Shown: in pieces, positions 26,576-35,534 of the stretch | Layout: each line of letters opens with the position of its first letter | Numbering within the stretch: position 1 is the first letter of the stretch | NCBI RefSeq assembly: GCF_003020125.1 | Contig: NZ_PYFW01000002.1 | Location: 248,001 to 312,000 of the forward strand | DNA from: Bradyrhizobium sp. MOS003 | Lineage (GTDB): Bacteria > Pseudomonadota > Alphaproteobacteria > Rhizobiales > Xanthobacteraceae | DNA length: 64,000 nucleotides | Reading direction: 5' to 3' | Made by a program: the position numbers and the translations under genes | Notes under the pieces: model-generated | The model's input: only the letters and a program-made list of their open reading frames with translations | What the model was told of the DNA's origin: nothing | The model's database searches: none

Positions 26576-27287
26576 CTTGAGGCCCAGGGCGGCCGAGTTG
26601 CGCATAGGCGCGGCGGGTCGCCTCGTTCAGCGTCTCTTCCAGCTCCAGCCGCAACGCTTCCATCATGGCGGCGTCGGCATCGGCGGGAACGTGGATTTCC
26701 TTGATGCCGACCAATGCGCCCCGCCCGAATGGAAGATTGATGGTGGTGCGGTCCCAGTTCTTGAGCCGGACGAAGCGGCTGGTCGCCATCGCGAAAGGCA
26801 TGATCGGCCGCCCCGATTCCCGTGCCAGCATGATAATGCCGAGCCCGGCCACGCGCGAGCGCTTGGGGACATCGGCGGTCAGCGCGACATTACAACCGGC
26901 CTGGAGCGTGCGCACCATTTCCTTGAAGGCGCCGACCCCGCCCTTGCGGTGGAAAGCGCCGCCATGATCGCCGGAACCGCGGATGGTACCGATGCCGAGC
27001 CGCTCCGCGGCGATCGCATTGAACTCGCCGTCGCGGTGGCGGGAGATCAGCACCTTGGCGCGGTAGGAGGCCTTGTTCTGGTTCTTGATGAAGGGCGTGA
27101 GGAAATGCTGGCCGTGCCAGAACGCGAAGATCGCAGGGAGCTGCGGCTCAACCTGGGCATAGACGTCGGGCGGATCCAGCGTGAATTTGTTGGTCCGCCA
27201 GACCAGACGCAGATATTCGGCCGCCAGAACCCCGACGGCACGCTGAAACCAGCTGCTTCGCAGCGTATTGCGAAGCAGCTTTTTCAA
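26568..27287 (-). CDS. DUF374 lysophospholipid acyltransferase family protein
   Basis: 239 residues with the DUF374 (PF04028) pattern. The acyltransferase-like His box appears as FAFWHGQHFL, then LISRHRDGEFNA, GIGTIRGSGDHGG, and ALTADVPKRSRVAGLG. This family is related to glycerolipid acyltransferases and in alphaproteobacteria sits by waaA and lpxK. I infer a lipid A or phospholipid acyl transfer at the inner membrane, but no activity is proven by the sequence. A late acyltransferase role, perhaps with unusual very-long-chain substrates, is possible. Start overlaps the DUF4170 stop by 4 bases. Confidence 0.9.
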   Translation of the reverse strand: MKKLLRNTLRSSWFQRAVGVLAAEYLRLVWRTNKFTLDPPDVYAQVEPQLPAIFAFWHGQHFLTPFIKNQNKASYRAKVLISRHRDGEFNAIAAERLGIGTIRGSGDHGGAFHRKGGVGAFKEMVRTLQAGCNVALTADVPKRSRVAGLGIIMLARESGRPIMPFAMATSRFVRLKNWDRTTINLPFGRGALVGIKEIHVPADADAAMMEALRLELEETLNEATRRAYAQLGRPGPQDA

Positions 27288-27526
27288 CGCGCCGGTTCTT
27301 GATTCGGGTCGAGCAGCCGGTGGAGATGGACGATGAAATAGCGCATCTGCGCATTGTCGACCGTGCTCTGCGCCTTGGCCCGCCAGGCGGCATGGGCGGT
27401 CGCATAGTTCGGATAGAGGCCGACGATCTCGACGTCGTCGAGATTCTTGAACGTGTTTTGCGTGAGATCGACGAGCTCGCCGCCGATGACGAGGTGAAGC
27501 AGTTGTTGCGGGGCACTATCTGGCAT
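27284..27526 (-). CDS. DUF4170 domain-containing protein
   Basis: 80 residues from the ATG at 27526 (MPDSAPQQLLHLVIGGELVD). The rest matches DUF4170: NTFKNLDDVEIVGLYPNYAT, then an Ala-rich helix and MRYFIVHLHRLLDP. Its 4-base overlap with the DUF374 gene links it to lipid A maturation. Function unknown. The frame is open ten codons upstream of the start I use. Confidence 0.88.
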   Translation of the reverse strand: MPDSAPQQLLHLVIGGELVDLTQNTFKNLDDVEIVGLYPNYATAHAAWRAKAQSTVDNAQMRYFIVHLHRLLDPNQEPAR

Positions 27527-27588
27527 GAGTTCTGTTCCTAACGGGCTGCCCGGCAAAGCAGTGTTCGAGAAGCACGACGAAAAGCGCT

Positions 27589-28407
27589 TTAGGCCAAGGG
27601 ACGGTTTCGAAAATGCGCGACAATGCCCGCATGACGATCGCGTCCCGCTGCCACCAGCACCCCGTGCGCCACTTCCCGGCGGTTATAGAGGATGGGTTCT
27701 CCGGAGAGGTCACTCATCCTACCATCGGCTTCCTGCACGATCAAATCTGCCGCCGCAAGGTCCCAATCATGGCTGTTGCCCCCCGCAAAGGCCGCATCCA
27801 GCGCGCCATGGGCGACCCGGCACAGCCGCAGTGCGAGCGAGCCGATTCGCGGATGCAGCTTGATCTCGCCGCCCGAGCTGTTGAGCCGCTCGACCATCGG
27901 CTTCGGGCCGGCGACACGGGAGAAGTCGAGCGTGGACCCGGGCGAAGCCTGCACGGCGGCGCCGTTGAGCGTGGTGCCCCGGCCGCGTGCGGCGAAGAAG
28001 AACTCGCCGCTCACAGGCGCGAACACCGCGGCCAGCACCGGCGCGGTATCCTGGACCAGCGCGACGCTGACGCACCAATCGTGGTGGCCGTTGAGGTAGT
28101 TGCGCGTGCCGTCGATGGGATCGACGATCCAGGTCAGCCGCCGCGACAGCCGCGTCGCATCGTCGGCGCTCTCCTCCGAGAGCCAGCCATAATCCGGCGT
28201 CGCGCCGCGCAGGCGCGTTTCGAGCAGGTCGTTGACGGCGATGTCGGCTTCGGACACCGGCGAGGACGCGCCCTTGGTCCATGTCTTCAATTCGGTGCGG
28301 AACATCGACTGCGCCAGCGCACCTGCTTCGCGCACCGTGTCCTGCAGCAGCGTCGCGTCGCGCGTCAGGATGGATTCGCCCGGGGCGTTCGCCTCAACGT
28401 CCGCCAA
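27589..28407 (-). CDS. cysQ: Inositol monophosphatase family protein, CysQ-like 3'(2'),5'-bisphosphate nucleotidase
   Basis: 272 residues of the lithium-sensitive phosphatase fold. Metal-binding motifs are complete: EESADD (Glu side), WIVDPIDGTRNYL, and the C-terminal SHDWDLAAADLIV. CysQ hydrolyses PAP to AMP. The related IMPase and SuhB enzymes share the motifs, so the substrate is an inference. The start overlaps the pmbA stop region by 14 bases. Sits between pmbA and the DUF4170 gene in the lipid A operon. Confidence 0.85.
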   Translation of the reverse strand: MADVEANAPGESILTRDATLLQDTVREAGALAQSMFRTELKTWTKGASSPVSEADIAVNDLLETRLRGATPDYGWLSEESADDATRLSRRLTWIVDPIDGTRNYLNGHHDWCVSVALVQDTAPVLAAVFAPVSGEFFFAARGRGTTLNGAAVQASPGSTLDFSRVAGPKPMVERLNSSGGEIKLHPRIGSLALRLCRVAHGALDAAFAGGNSHDWDLAAADLIVQEADGRMSDLSGEPILYNRREVAHGVLVAAGRDRHAGIVAHFRNRPLA

Positions 28408-29797
28408 GCGTCAATCCCTCGATGCGCACCGTCGGCGCATTGATGCCGTAGCGGAACTCGAGATTGTTCGCGGGCTGCATCGACTTGAAGATCTCGAACA
28501 GATGGCCGGCGATCGTCACCTCGCTGACGGGATAGGTGATCTCGCCGTTCTCGATCCAGAAGCCGGAGGCGCCGCGGCTGTAATCGCCGGTGACGCCGTT
28601 CACGCCGGAGCCGATCAGATCGGTGACGTAGAAACCCTGCTGGATGTCGGCGATCAGCTCGGCGGGCGTCGGCGTGCCGGGCTCGAGATGCAGATTGTAC
28701 GGCCCGGGCGAGGGCGACGACGAGACGCCGCGATGGGCGTGGCCGGTGGTGGCGAGGCCGAGCTCGCGCGCGGTGGCGCAGTCGAGCAGCCAGGTCGTCA
28801 GCACGCCCTCGTCGATCAGCGCGATCTTCTTCACGGCCACGCCCTCGGCGTCGAACGTCTGCGAGCGCAGGCCGCGCTTGCGCAGGGGATCGTCGATGAT
28901 GCGGATGTTCTTCGCAAACAGCTGCTGGCCGAGCTTGTCCTTGAGGAAGCTTGTCTTGCGCGCGATCGAGGCGCCGTTGATGGCGCCGACGACGTGACCG
29001 ACCAGCGAGCCCGCGACGCGCGGATCGAACACGACAGGCACCTTGCAGGTCTCGACCTTGCGCGGATTGGAGCGCGCCACGGTGCGCTCGCCGGCGGAAC
29101 GGCCGACGATGCCTGGCGACAACAGGTCGGCACCGTGCGGCGCCGAGGTGAAGTCGTAATCGCGCTCCATGCCGGTGCCTTCGCCGGAGATGGCGGTGGC
29201 CGAGATGCCCTGGCTGGAGCGCAGGTAAGAACCGTGGAAGCCGGTCGAGGTGACCAGCACCATCCCGCCCATGCCCGCGGACGCCGAGGCGCCGCCGGAT
29301 TTGGTGACGCCCTTCACCGCAAGCGCCGCAGCCTCGGCTTCGAGCGCGCGGCGCTCGAGCTCGGAGGTTGCGGGCACATCGGGATCGAGCAGATCGAGAT
29401 CGGGGAAGTCGCGCGCGAGCAGCGACGGGTCCGCGAGGCCGACATATTTGTCGTCGGGCGCGACGCGCGCCATCGCGACCGCGCGTTCGGCAAGCTTGGT
29501 CACGGCATCGCCGCTGACGTCGTTGGTCGAGACCACCGCCTGGCGCTGGCCGACCAGCACGCGCAGGCCGACGTCGTCACCCTCGGAGCGCTCGGATTCC
29601 TCGACGCGTCCGTCGCGCACCTCGACGCCTTGCGAGACGCCGCGCACCGCGACCGCGTCGGCTGCATCCGCGCCGGCGCGCTTCGCCGCCTCCACCAGCC
29701 GCTGCGCCAGATCCGACAAAGCGGACTGGTCGAACAGGTCGCGGCTGGCCTGTGACCCCTTGTTAGACCCCTTGGAGGAATCCTTGGACGAAAGCAT
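28394..29797 (-). CDS. pmbA: TldE/PmbA-family protein (modulator of DNA gyrase)
   Basis: 467 residues from the ATG at 29797. It has the family ending (GFWIENGEITYPVSEVTIAG, then EFRYGINAPTVRIEGLTLGG) and no HExxxH motif, so it is the TldE-type subunit. TldE pairs with the zinc protease TldD to process modified peptides and possibly CcdA. TldD is not in this window. The N-terminus has a short serine/lysine-rich stretch (SSKDSSKGSNKGS). The frame is open upstream to 29899. First gene of the leftward lipid A operon. Confidence 0.92.
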   Translation of the reverse strand: MLSSKDSSKGSNKGSQASRDLFDQSALSDLAQRLVEAAKRAGADAADAVAVRGVSQGVEVRDGRVEESERSEGDDVGLRVLVGQRQAVVSTNDVSGDAVTKLAERAVAMARVAPDDKYVGLADPSLLARDFPDLDLLDPDVPATSELERRALEAEAAALAVKGVTKSGGASASAGMGGMVLVTSTGFHGSYLRSSQGISATAISGEGTGMERDYDFTSAPHGADLLSPGIVGRSAGERTVARSNPRKVETCKVPVVFDPRVAGSLVGHVVGAINGASIARKTSFLKDKLGQQLFAKNIRIIDDPLRKRGLRSQTFDAEGVAVKKIALIDEGVLTTWLLDCATARELGLATTGHAHRGVSSSPSPGPYNLHLEPGTPTPAELIADIQQGFYVTDLIGSGVNGVTGDYSRGASGFWIENGEITYPVSEVTIAGHLFEIFKSMQPANNLEFRYGINAPTVRIEGLTLGGR

Positions 29798-30089
29798 CGA
29801 GCTTGCGGATGGTGAAGAGTTCACGAACGAAATCCTGTTGGGGCGGGGGTTCGGGACCGGAACCCACAGATGTGCCCTGATCGCCCGGACTTCAAGCATT
29901 TTCAGCCTGCCAGAAGCTCAGATTCGCACCTTTGACGCAACGTCTCGTCAATCATGCGTGCCAAGGTCTTGTCAATCATGAGCCACAGTGACGGTGGGTT
30001 AACCAGCCTTTTTAAGCGGTTTCGGAAAGCCGCGCGCTAAGGTCCTCGCATCGACCGGGAACATAATCCCGGCGGGGAGAACTAAAGCC

Positions 30090-30608
30090 GTGAGGCGTCA
30101 AACAGCAACATGCGGGATCGCTCCCGCCGGGTCGAGCCGCTCTCTGCGGCTCGACCCCCTTTCCCTTCCGGTCCGCTTCGATGCGCACGATCCGCGCGCC
30201 GATGGATACACGAGGCAGATCGAGCTTCATCGCGAACGTGTCGTGCTTCGCCGTGCCGTTCGCGGCATGCGGATGGCGATCAACGTCCGCGTCAGCGATT
30301 TCACCGGCGTCGCGCTACGCGGCAATGACGAGGCGCAGGCCATCGTCCTCGTGCATCGCGATCCCTCGCTCTCCGTTCCGCTGCTCGTCGGCGCCGACGG
30401 CGACGAGCTCGTCGAGGCCTTGGCGATCTGGAGCGAGCTGTTCGCGCTTCCGCAGCTCGACGAAGGCGCGCGCAAGCCCGCCGCCCGCCGCCGCCGCGCC
30501 AATGCGATCCGCGCCCGCCGTCCGAAATTCCTGATGCGCCGCCGCATTGCGATGGCGCGGGAATTGTCGGTTCATCGCGAAGAACGCGAGATCATCGCGC
30601 GGAACTAA
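30090..30608 (+). CDS. DUF6101 family-like protein
   Basis: 172 residues from a GTG at 30090, preceded by GGGGAGAACTAAAGCC. A Pro/Arg-rich N-terminus is followed by a PilZ-sized beta-rich region (LRLDPLSLPVRFDAHD, REERVVLRRAV-like strands, VSDFTGVALRG) and a basic C-terminus with many Arg. I recall this as the rhizobial DUF6101 family. Function unknown. No signal peptide or membrane segment. A repeat follows directly. Confidence 0.75.
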   Translation: MRRQTATCGIAPAGSSRSLRLDPLSLPVRFDAHDPRADGYTRQIELHRERVVLRRAVRGMRMAINVRVSDFTGVALRGNDEAQAIVLVHRDPSLSVPLLVGADGDELVEALAIWSELFALPQLDEGARKPAARRRRANAIRARRPKFLMRRRIAMARELSVHREEREIIARN

Positions 30609-30618
30609 GTGTGATCCA

Positions 30619-30711
30619 GTAGGGTGGGCAAAGCGACAGCGTGCCCACGCCTTCTATCCATCATTGAGAGATCGTGGGCACGGCGCAAGTGTGCCTCTGC
30701 CCACCCTGCGA
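30619..30711. repeat. REP/BIME-like inverted repeat, GTAGGGTGG family
   Basis: GTAGGGTGGGCAAAGCGACA at the left and TGCCTCTGCCCACCCTGCG at the right, with inner arms GCGTGCCCACG and CGTGGGCACGG. It fills the space between the convergent DUF6101-like gene and ubiA. Confidence 0.85.
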
Positions 30712-30714
30712 GAC

Positions 30715-31644
30715 CTACGCCCGCATCACCGCGTCGGCGAGCAATCCCGCAAACAGCAACAGGCCAGCTTCCCTGTTCGACTTGAACAGGCGCAGACACA
30801 GCTCGGGATCCTCTATCCGCAAGCGCACGATCTGCGAGGCCAGGTGCACGGCGAAGGCGATCAGCCCGAGCCAGGCCGGCCAGCGTGCATCGGCGGAGGC
30901 GAGAGCGACGCCGATCAGCATCACAGCGAGCCCGTAGAACAGGACCAGCGCCTGGTGCGTATGTGCGCCGAACAGGCGCGCGGTGGACTTGATGCCGATC
31001 AGCGCGTCGTCCTCGGCGTCCTGATGCGCGTAGATCGTGTCGTAGCCGATCACCCATGAAATCGCGCCGGCGTAGAGCACCATCGCGGTGACGTCGATGC
31101 GTCCGAAGGTGACGGCAAATCCCATCAGGGCGCCCCAGGAGAACGCAAGGCCAAGCACGATCTGCGGCCACCAGGTGATCCGCTTCATGAAGGGATAGAT
31201 CGCGACGATCAGGAGCGAGGCGATGCCGGTCAGGACCGCGAAGCGGTTGAATTGCAGCAATACGATGAGACCGGTCAGGGCCAGCGCGATCATGAAGGCC
31301 AGCGCCTGCTTCGTACTCACCTGTCCCGAGGGCAAAGGCCGCGAGCGGGTGCGCTCGACCTTGGCGTCGAGGTCGCGGTCGGTGATGTCGTTCCAGGCGC
31401 AGCCCGCCCCGCGCATCACGAAGGCGCCGATGAAGAACAGCACGATGGCGAGCGGCAGTCCGCGGACGTCATGCGCCATGCCGCTGGCGATGGCCGCCGA
31501 CCACCAGCACGGCATCAACAGCAGCCAGGAGCCGATCGGACGATCGAAGCGGGACAAGCGCAAATAGGGCCGCGCCCATTGCGGCGCGCGCGTATCGACC
31601 CAGTTGCCGGTGGAATCGGCAACGCGGGCGGATGTATCGCTCAT
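30715..31644 (-). CDS. ubiA: 4-hydroxybenzoate octaprenyltransferase
   Basis: 309-residue membrane prenyltransferase that attaches the polyprenyl tail to 4-hydroxybenzoate in ubiquinone synthesis. Both Asp-rich, Mg-diphosphate-binding motifs are present: NDITDRDLDAKVERT and YAHQDAEDDALIG. About eight hydrophobic segments are visible. The start overlaps the stop of the upstream Cys-rich exported protein gene by 4 bases, so the two are coupled. Confidence 0.96.
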   Translation of the reverse strand: MSDTSARVADSTGNWVDTRAPQWARPYLRLSRFDRPIGSWLLLMPCWWSAAIASGMAHDVRGLPLAIVLFFIGAFVMRGAGCAWNDITDRDLDAKVERTRSRPLPSGQVSTKQALAFMIALALTGLIVLLQFNRFAVLTGIASLLIVAIYPFMKRITWWPQIVLGLAFSWGALMGFAVTFGRIDVTAMVLYAGAISWVIGYDTIYAHQDAEDDALIGIKSTARLFGAHTHQALVLFYGLAVMLIGVALASADARWPAWLGLIAFAVHLASQIVRLRIEDPELCLRLFKSNREAGLLLFAGLLADAVMRA

Positions 31645-32321
31645 CGGGTCAGGACGTTGCCGTTGAGCGTGTCGAAGGTGCTGCCGCCCTTCTTGCCGGC
31701 ATTGGCCTCAGGCGCCGAGCCCGCACCCAACACCTCGCTCAGCGACGGGCCGGCCGGACCGCGTGGCTGGTTCTGCATTTGCTGAGCGACGTTGCAGACC
31801 TTCGTCGCCATGGCCTCGGTGTTCTTGTGACCGGACTTCATCTGGTCGCCGATCTGCGGCGGGATTCCGCATTTGGCGGCGTGGGTCTCGATATACTTGA
31901 TCATCTTGGTCTCGGCCTGGCTGAAATTGCGGATCAGCTTGCAGGCCTCGTCCGGGGGCGCGTGACGGTCGCTCGCGGCCTTGATCAGTTTGCCGCGCTT
32001 CTCGGCTTCCTCCCGCAGGGGAATGAAAGCCTTCATGCAGTCCTCGCCGGGGCCGCCCTGGGTCGGCGGGGCCGCGCTGAACGCGCCGGCGCCGCCGACG
32101 GGCGCGGCGCCGTTCACGGGAAAGGACGATTGCGGGGCCGTGCCGACCGAAGCGGTCGGCGCCGAGCCGTTCACGGGGGGAAACGCGGAACTGGTAGCAG
32201 CCTGGTTCGGCAGCGGCGCCGGGAAGGCGCTTTGCGCATAAGCGCCCGCGGCGCCCATGATAATCATAGGGATGGTGATCATGGCGGCAGTGATCGGAAC
32301 CATCAAATGACGGATCATCAA
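31641..32321 (-). CDS. Cys-containing exported protein, Pro/Ala-rich
   Basis: 226 residues. Signal peptide at the N-terminus (IPMIIMGAAGAYAQ). A Pro/Ser/Ala-rich stretch from about residue 30 to 90 looks disordered. A helical C-terminal domain has four Cys (EDCMKAF, EACKLI, AAKCGIPP, TKVCNVAQ), compatible with two disulfides in the periplasm. No family is recognised by name. The 4-base overlap with ubiA suggests co-transcription, although a link with quinone synthesis is only positional. Confidence 0.8.
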   Translation of the reverse strand: MMIRHLMVPITAAMITIPMIIMGAAGAYAQSAFPAPLPNQAATSSAFPPVNGSAPTASVGTAPQSSFPVNGAAPVGGAGAFSAAPPTQGGPGEDCMKAFIPLREEAEKRGKLIKAASDRHAPPDEACKLIRNFSQAETKMIKYIETHAAKCGIPPQIGDQMKSGHKNTEAMATKVCNVAQQMQNQPRGPAGPSLSEVLGAGSAPEANAGKKGGSTFDTLNGNVLTR

Positions 32322-32528
32322 GATAGTCTCTCCGGCAGGAGCTACGGGGTTCGGCGCCTTCCCAATTGAAGCGCAACCAGCGTGTTCGCGTTTTTACGAT
32401 TCCCGCCGACGCTTAACAACCCGTTGAATAGGGCAAGAGCGCGGCGCGGGGACGCACCGTTTCGGCAATATTTACCCCCGGAATGGCTGCTTTCGGTTAA
32501 GAACGGCCCCAAAATCGGACCCTGAACG

Positions 32529-33284
32529 ATGCCCTCCCACGATTTTCGCAGCCCCCGCCTATTCGTCGACGCTCCTCTGGCCCAAGACGCCAGGATCCCG
32601 CTCGACCGCGACCAGAGCAATTATCTCGGCAATGTGCTGCGACTTGCCGCCGGAGCCGAGGTTTTGGCCTTCAACGGCCAGGACGGCGAGTGGCAGGCCG
32701 CCATCGAAGGTCGCAAGCGGCCGGACGGCCTCGTGATCCTTCAGCAGACCCGGCCCCAGGACAGGCTGCCTGACGTCGCCTACGTTTTCGCCCCGCTCAA
32801 GCATGCCCGGCTCGACTACATGGTCCAGAAGGCCATCGAGATGGGCGCCGCCGCCCTGCACCCGGTCCTGACCCGGTTCACCCAGGCCTCCCGGGTCAAC
32901 ACCGAGCGGATGCGCGCCAATGTCGTCGAGGCGGCCGAGCAATGCGGCATCCTGAGCATCGCCAGCGTTGCCGAGCCGGTGCCACTGGAGCGGTATCTCG
33001 GTCAGCGGCCCGCCGATCGCCTGTTGATCTTCTGCGATGAGGCGGCGGAGGTGCAAAACCCCGTTCTGAGCCTGCAAAACGCCCGCAAAGCCGGACGAGG
33101 TATCGACGTGCTGATCGGCCCCGAAGGCGGCTTTGCCGAGGAAGAGCGGGCACTGCTGTTGCGGCAGCCGAAAATCCTGCGGCTGGCCCTGGGTCCCCGG
33201 ATCATGCGGGCCGACACCGCCGCGGTGGCGGCGCTGGCGCTGGTGCAGGCCGTATTGGGCGATTGGGGCGGCGGAAGCGGCTAG
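32529..33284 (+). CDS. rsmE: 16S rRNA (uracil-1498 N3)-methyltransferase RsmE
   Basis: 251 residues. An N-terminal PUA-like domain (PRLFVDAPLAQDARIPLDRD) is followed by a SPOUT methyltransferase with the trefoil-knot SAM site LIGPEGGFAEEE and the C-terminal LALGPRIMRADTAAVAAL. It methylates U1498 of 16S rRNA. The stop codon overlaps the stop of the convergent AraC-type gene by 4 bases. Divergent from the exported protein gene. Confidence 0.96.
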   Translation: MPSHDFRSPRLFVDAPLAQDARIPLDRDQSNYLGNVLRLAAGAEVLAFNGQDGEWQAAIEGRKRPDGLVILQQTRPQDRLPDVAYVFAPLKHARLDYMVQKAIEMGAAALHPVLTRFTQASRVNTERMRANVVEAAEQCGILSIASVAEPVPLERYLGQRPADRLLIFCDEAAEVQNPVLSLQNARKAGRGIDVLIGPEGGFAEEERALLLRQPKILRLALGPRIMRADTAAVAALALVQAVLGDWGGGSG

Positions 33285-34291
33285 ATCGTTTCCCGCATCG
33301 CGCGGTGCAAGGTCTCAGACGGCAGTTCACCGAAAGCCGCCTTGTAGCTCGCCGCGAACTCGCCCAGATGCCAGAAACCGTGCGCAATCGCGCAGGCCTT
33401 CACACTGCGCCGTCCCGCACCGATTCGCAGTTGCTTGCGCACCGACCAGAGCCGGAGAATCCGGCCATAACGATGCGGGCTGATGCCGCAAATGGCCTGT
33501 GTCGCGCTCTGGAGCGTGCGGACGGACACCCCCACCTGCTCTGCGAGTTCAGGCGTCTTGTGCGAGATCGTCAGATCCTGCTGGATGAGCCGTTCCATCT
33601 CTGCGACGATGCGGCGATAGCCCTCCATCGCGGGCGACGCGGGTCCGCCTTTCGCGCTGGTGGTCAGCGCAGCTTCCATCGTGCTGAGCAACGATTGCTC
33701 GACGACGCTCAGCGATATCGGCCCGTTCAGGACGCCCGGATCATGCGCTGCGGTTTCCAGCGTGACTGAGACCAGACGGCGCAATGAGGCAAGCGCGTCC
33801 GATGTGGGGTTCACCAGGTGATAACCATCATCCAGTTGCGCCCAGGGTTCGCGGCGGGGCGGAGTGAAATACACGACGGCTATCAACCGGCCCTCCGGCT
33901 CATGGACCAGACAATCGGAATTGCCTTTCAGAATGATGATCGAACGACCAACCGATTGCCCGTTGATGCGGGCCGAGGTGACGTGATCCATCGGCAGCGC
34001 GACGGCGATGGCATTCGTCAGTTGATAGCCTCGCACGATCCGCGGAAAAGTCTTCACCAGAGACAGGGTCAGGGTCGGCAGGCTGAGCCGGGCGCGCATG
34101 ATGGCCGTGGTCCCGACCGCCAGCGGCATGCTGGATGCGCCGGCATATCTCTCGGTCTCGCCGAAATGGTCGATGTCGTACGCCTGGAGCTCGAGGGCCG
34201 ACGATGGCTTGAGCCCCTGGAAGGACATCGAGCGGTCCGCCGCCAGCGTTTGCGCTCCGTCGCGCGCAGTCTCGAAATGGCCCTGATCCAT
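33281..34291 (-). CDS. AraC family transcriptional regulator
   Basis: 336 residues. The N-terminal two thirds resembles the AraC-binding-like sensor domain (PF14525 type). The C-terminal region has two helix-turn-helix units: TISHKTPELAEQVGVSVRTL, then the conserved second part AQAICGISPHRYGRILRLW. It should bind DNA as a one-component regulator with an unknown ligand. Ten bases separate it from the gene at 34302 upstream, which has the same direction, so they may be one transcript. No operon target is evident next to it. Confidence 0.9.
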   Translation of the reverse strand: MDQGHFETARDGAQTLAADRSMSFQGLKPSSALELQAYDIDHFGETERYAGASSMPLAVGTTAIMRARLSLPTLTLSLVKTFPRIVRGYQLTNAIAVALPMDHVTSARINGQSVGRSIIILKGNSDCLVHEPEGRLIAVVYFTPPRREPWAQLDDGYHLVNPTSDALASLRRLVSVTLETAAHDPGVLNGPISLSVVEQSLLSTMEAALTTSAKGGPASPAMEGYRRIVAEMERLIQQDLTISHKTPELAEQVGVSVRTLQSATQAICGISPHRYGRILRLWSVRKQLRIGAGRRSVKACAIAHGFWHLGEFAASYKAAFGELPSETLHRAMRETI

Positions 34292-34301
34292 GTCGTGCCG
34301 C

Positions 34302-34874
34302 TTACTTTGCCTTCCTTGCAGACGTGGCCGCCCTGGACGCGCGCAGATCGTCCGGCCCGTTGATGCCGGCGCGCTTGAGATCGCGAAGCAGCTTCGTCAG
34401 CAGCAGCATGTTGGTCTTCTGCAGTTCATGGTTGTTTCCAAACCTGAATGCGTTCTGCTCGGTCACGATGAGTCCTGCTTCGGTCTCTTCGAGAATCTTC
34501 CGCCTCTTCAGCCCGGTCACGCGACGGCGAACCGTCTCGAGCGGCAGGCTGAGGAAGCGAGACAGTGCCGCGCGGGAGACCCCCTGCTTGATCACATCCG
34601 GCTCGACGTCGTGAATGCTGGAGAACTTCTCGTCCAACACCGGATCGTTCATCACGTGGATGACATTCGCGTTCAGGACCGCGTGAACGATGAGAAGGTC
34701 CAGCGGATCGAATTCATCGTAGTGCCGAAACAACTCACTCATCGAAAACAGCATATAGGCCAGCGTGTGTCGCGAGACCGTGCGGATGATGTCTGAAGCA
34801 TTGCGCATGAATCGAATTCCAACATTCATGTTGTAGACGACGAACAGTGCGAACGGATCGTCCGCCATACCCAA
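34302..34874 (-). CDS. Putative winged-helix DNA-binding protein
   Basis: 190 residues. The N-terminal half is helical with a short hydrophobic stretch (TLAYMLFSMSELF). The middle contains a probable winged helix: SRAALSRFLSLPLETVRRR followed by VTGLKRRKILEETEAGLIVT. This arrangement fits MarR/GntR-like recognition helix plus wing, but I cannot assign a family. It lies just upstream of the AraC-type regulator and probably shares its transcript. Confidence 0.7.
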   Translation of the reverse strand: MGMADDPFALFVVYNMNVGIRFMRNASDIIRTVSRHTLAYMLFSMSELFRHYDEFDPLDLLIVHAVLNANVIHVMNDPVLDEKFSSIHDVEPDVIKQGVSRAALSRFLSLPLETVRRRVTGLKRRKILEETEAGLIVTEQNAFRFGNNHELQKTNMLLLTKLLRDLKRAGINGPDDLRASRAATSARKAK

Positions 34875-35089
34875 AATGAGTATGCGACGACTTGCCAGCT
34901 GTTCTCAATTTCTCATTGTGAAGCTCGGCCTCGGCCGCAATCGCTCGCCGACGCGTTCGCGCCGCGCCATGACAGTCGGGCCTCGACATGCTGCGGAAGC
35001 GATGGCCGACAGGACGTTGGCGAACGATCGCGGGTTCAACGGTGCGATGACGGGGCGGGTCGAGGTGGCGCGCGATGGAAGGCGTGACG

Positions 35090-35302
35090 ATGGACCATGA
35101 TGTCGCATCCGACGCGAGGGCACGCGAAGAGCTGCGGCTCATCAGAGCGTTTCTCCGCCTCAGGGATCCCGGCCGAAGGCGAAGGATACTCGAGCTGGCG
35201 GAGAGGCTGGCGGAAGAAGCCGGGTCCGCTGCGACTGGACCGGCCGTGCCGGCGCATCATCCGTCGAGCCTGCTGGAGACGTCCCCCAGCCAAGCCGGAT
35301 GA
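35090..35302 (+). CDS. Small hypothetical protein, 70 residues
   Basis: ATG at 35090, preceded by GGAAGGCGTGACG. It reads MDHDVASDARAREELRLIRA... with an amphipathic helix rich in Arg/Leu/Glu (RDPGRRRRILELAERLAEEA) and a Ser/Pro tail. The frame opens five codons earlier, at 35075. The helix looks genuine, but no family is recognised. It could contact nucleic acid or a regulator. Confidence 0.5.
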   Translation: MDHDVASDARAREELRLIRAFLRLRDPGRRRRILELAERLAEEAGSAATGPAVPAHHPSSLLETSPSQAG

Positions 35303-35534
35303 TGCCGTCCAGCCCCGTTTCCAAGCACTGGCACGATGAGGTATTTAATTACCTCTTTTGGCGCGACGGCGAGTATCGGTTTTTAGCGGCTGACCGGCGG
35401 GCAAGGCTCGCTTCAAACTCGTTAAGCGATTGATCCTTTGGAGGTCGAAACCACTTTCGGGCCATGCTAAGGGCAGCGCAACTCGCTCGCCTCTCCTTGC
35501 CCTGCCCGGTTCCACCGGGACAATGGACCCAGTT

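Noticed and set aside
34876..35100. 74-codon ORF upstream of the small gene at 35090
   Set aside because: Arg/Ser-rich with no ribosome-binding site and no family pattern. It overlaps the start of the better-supported ORF.
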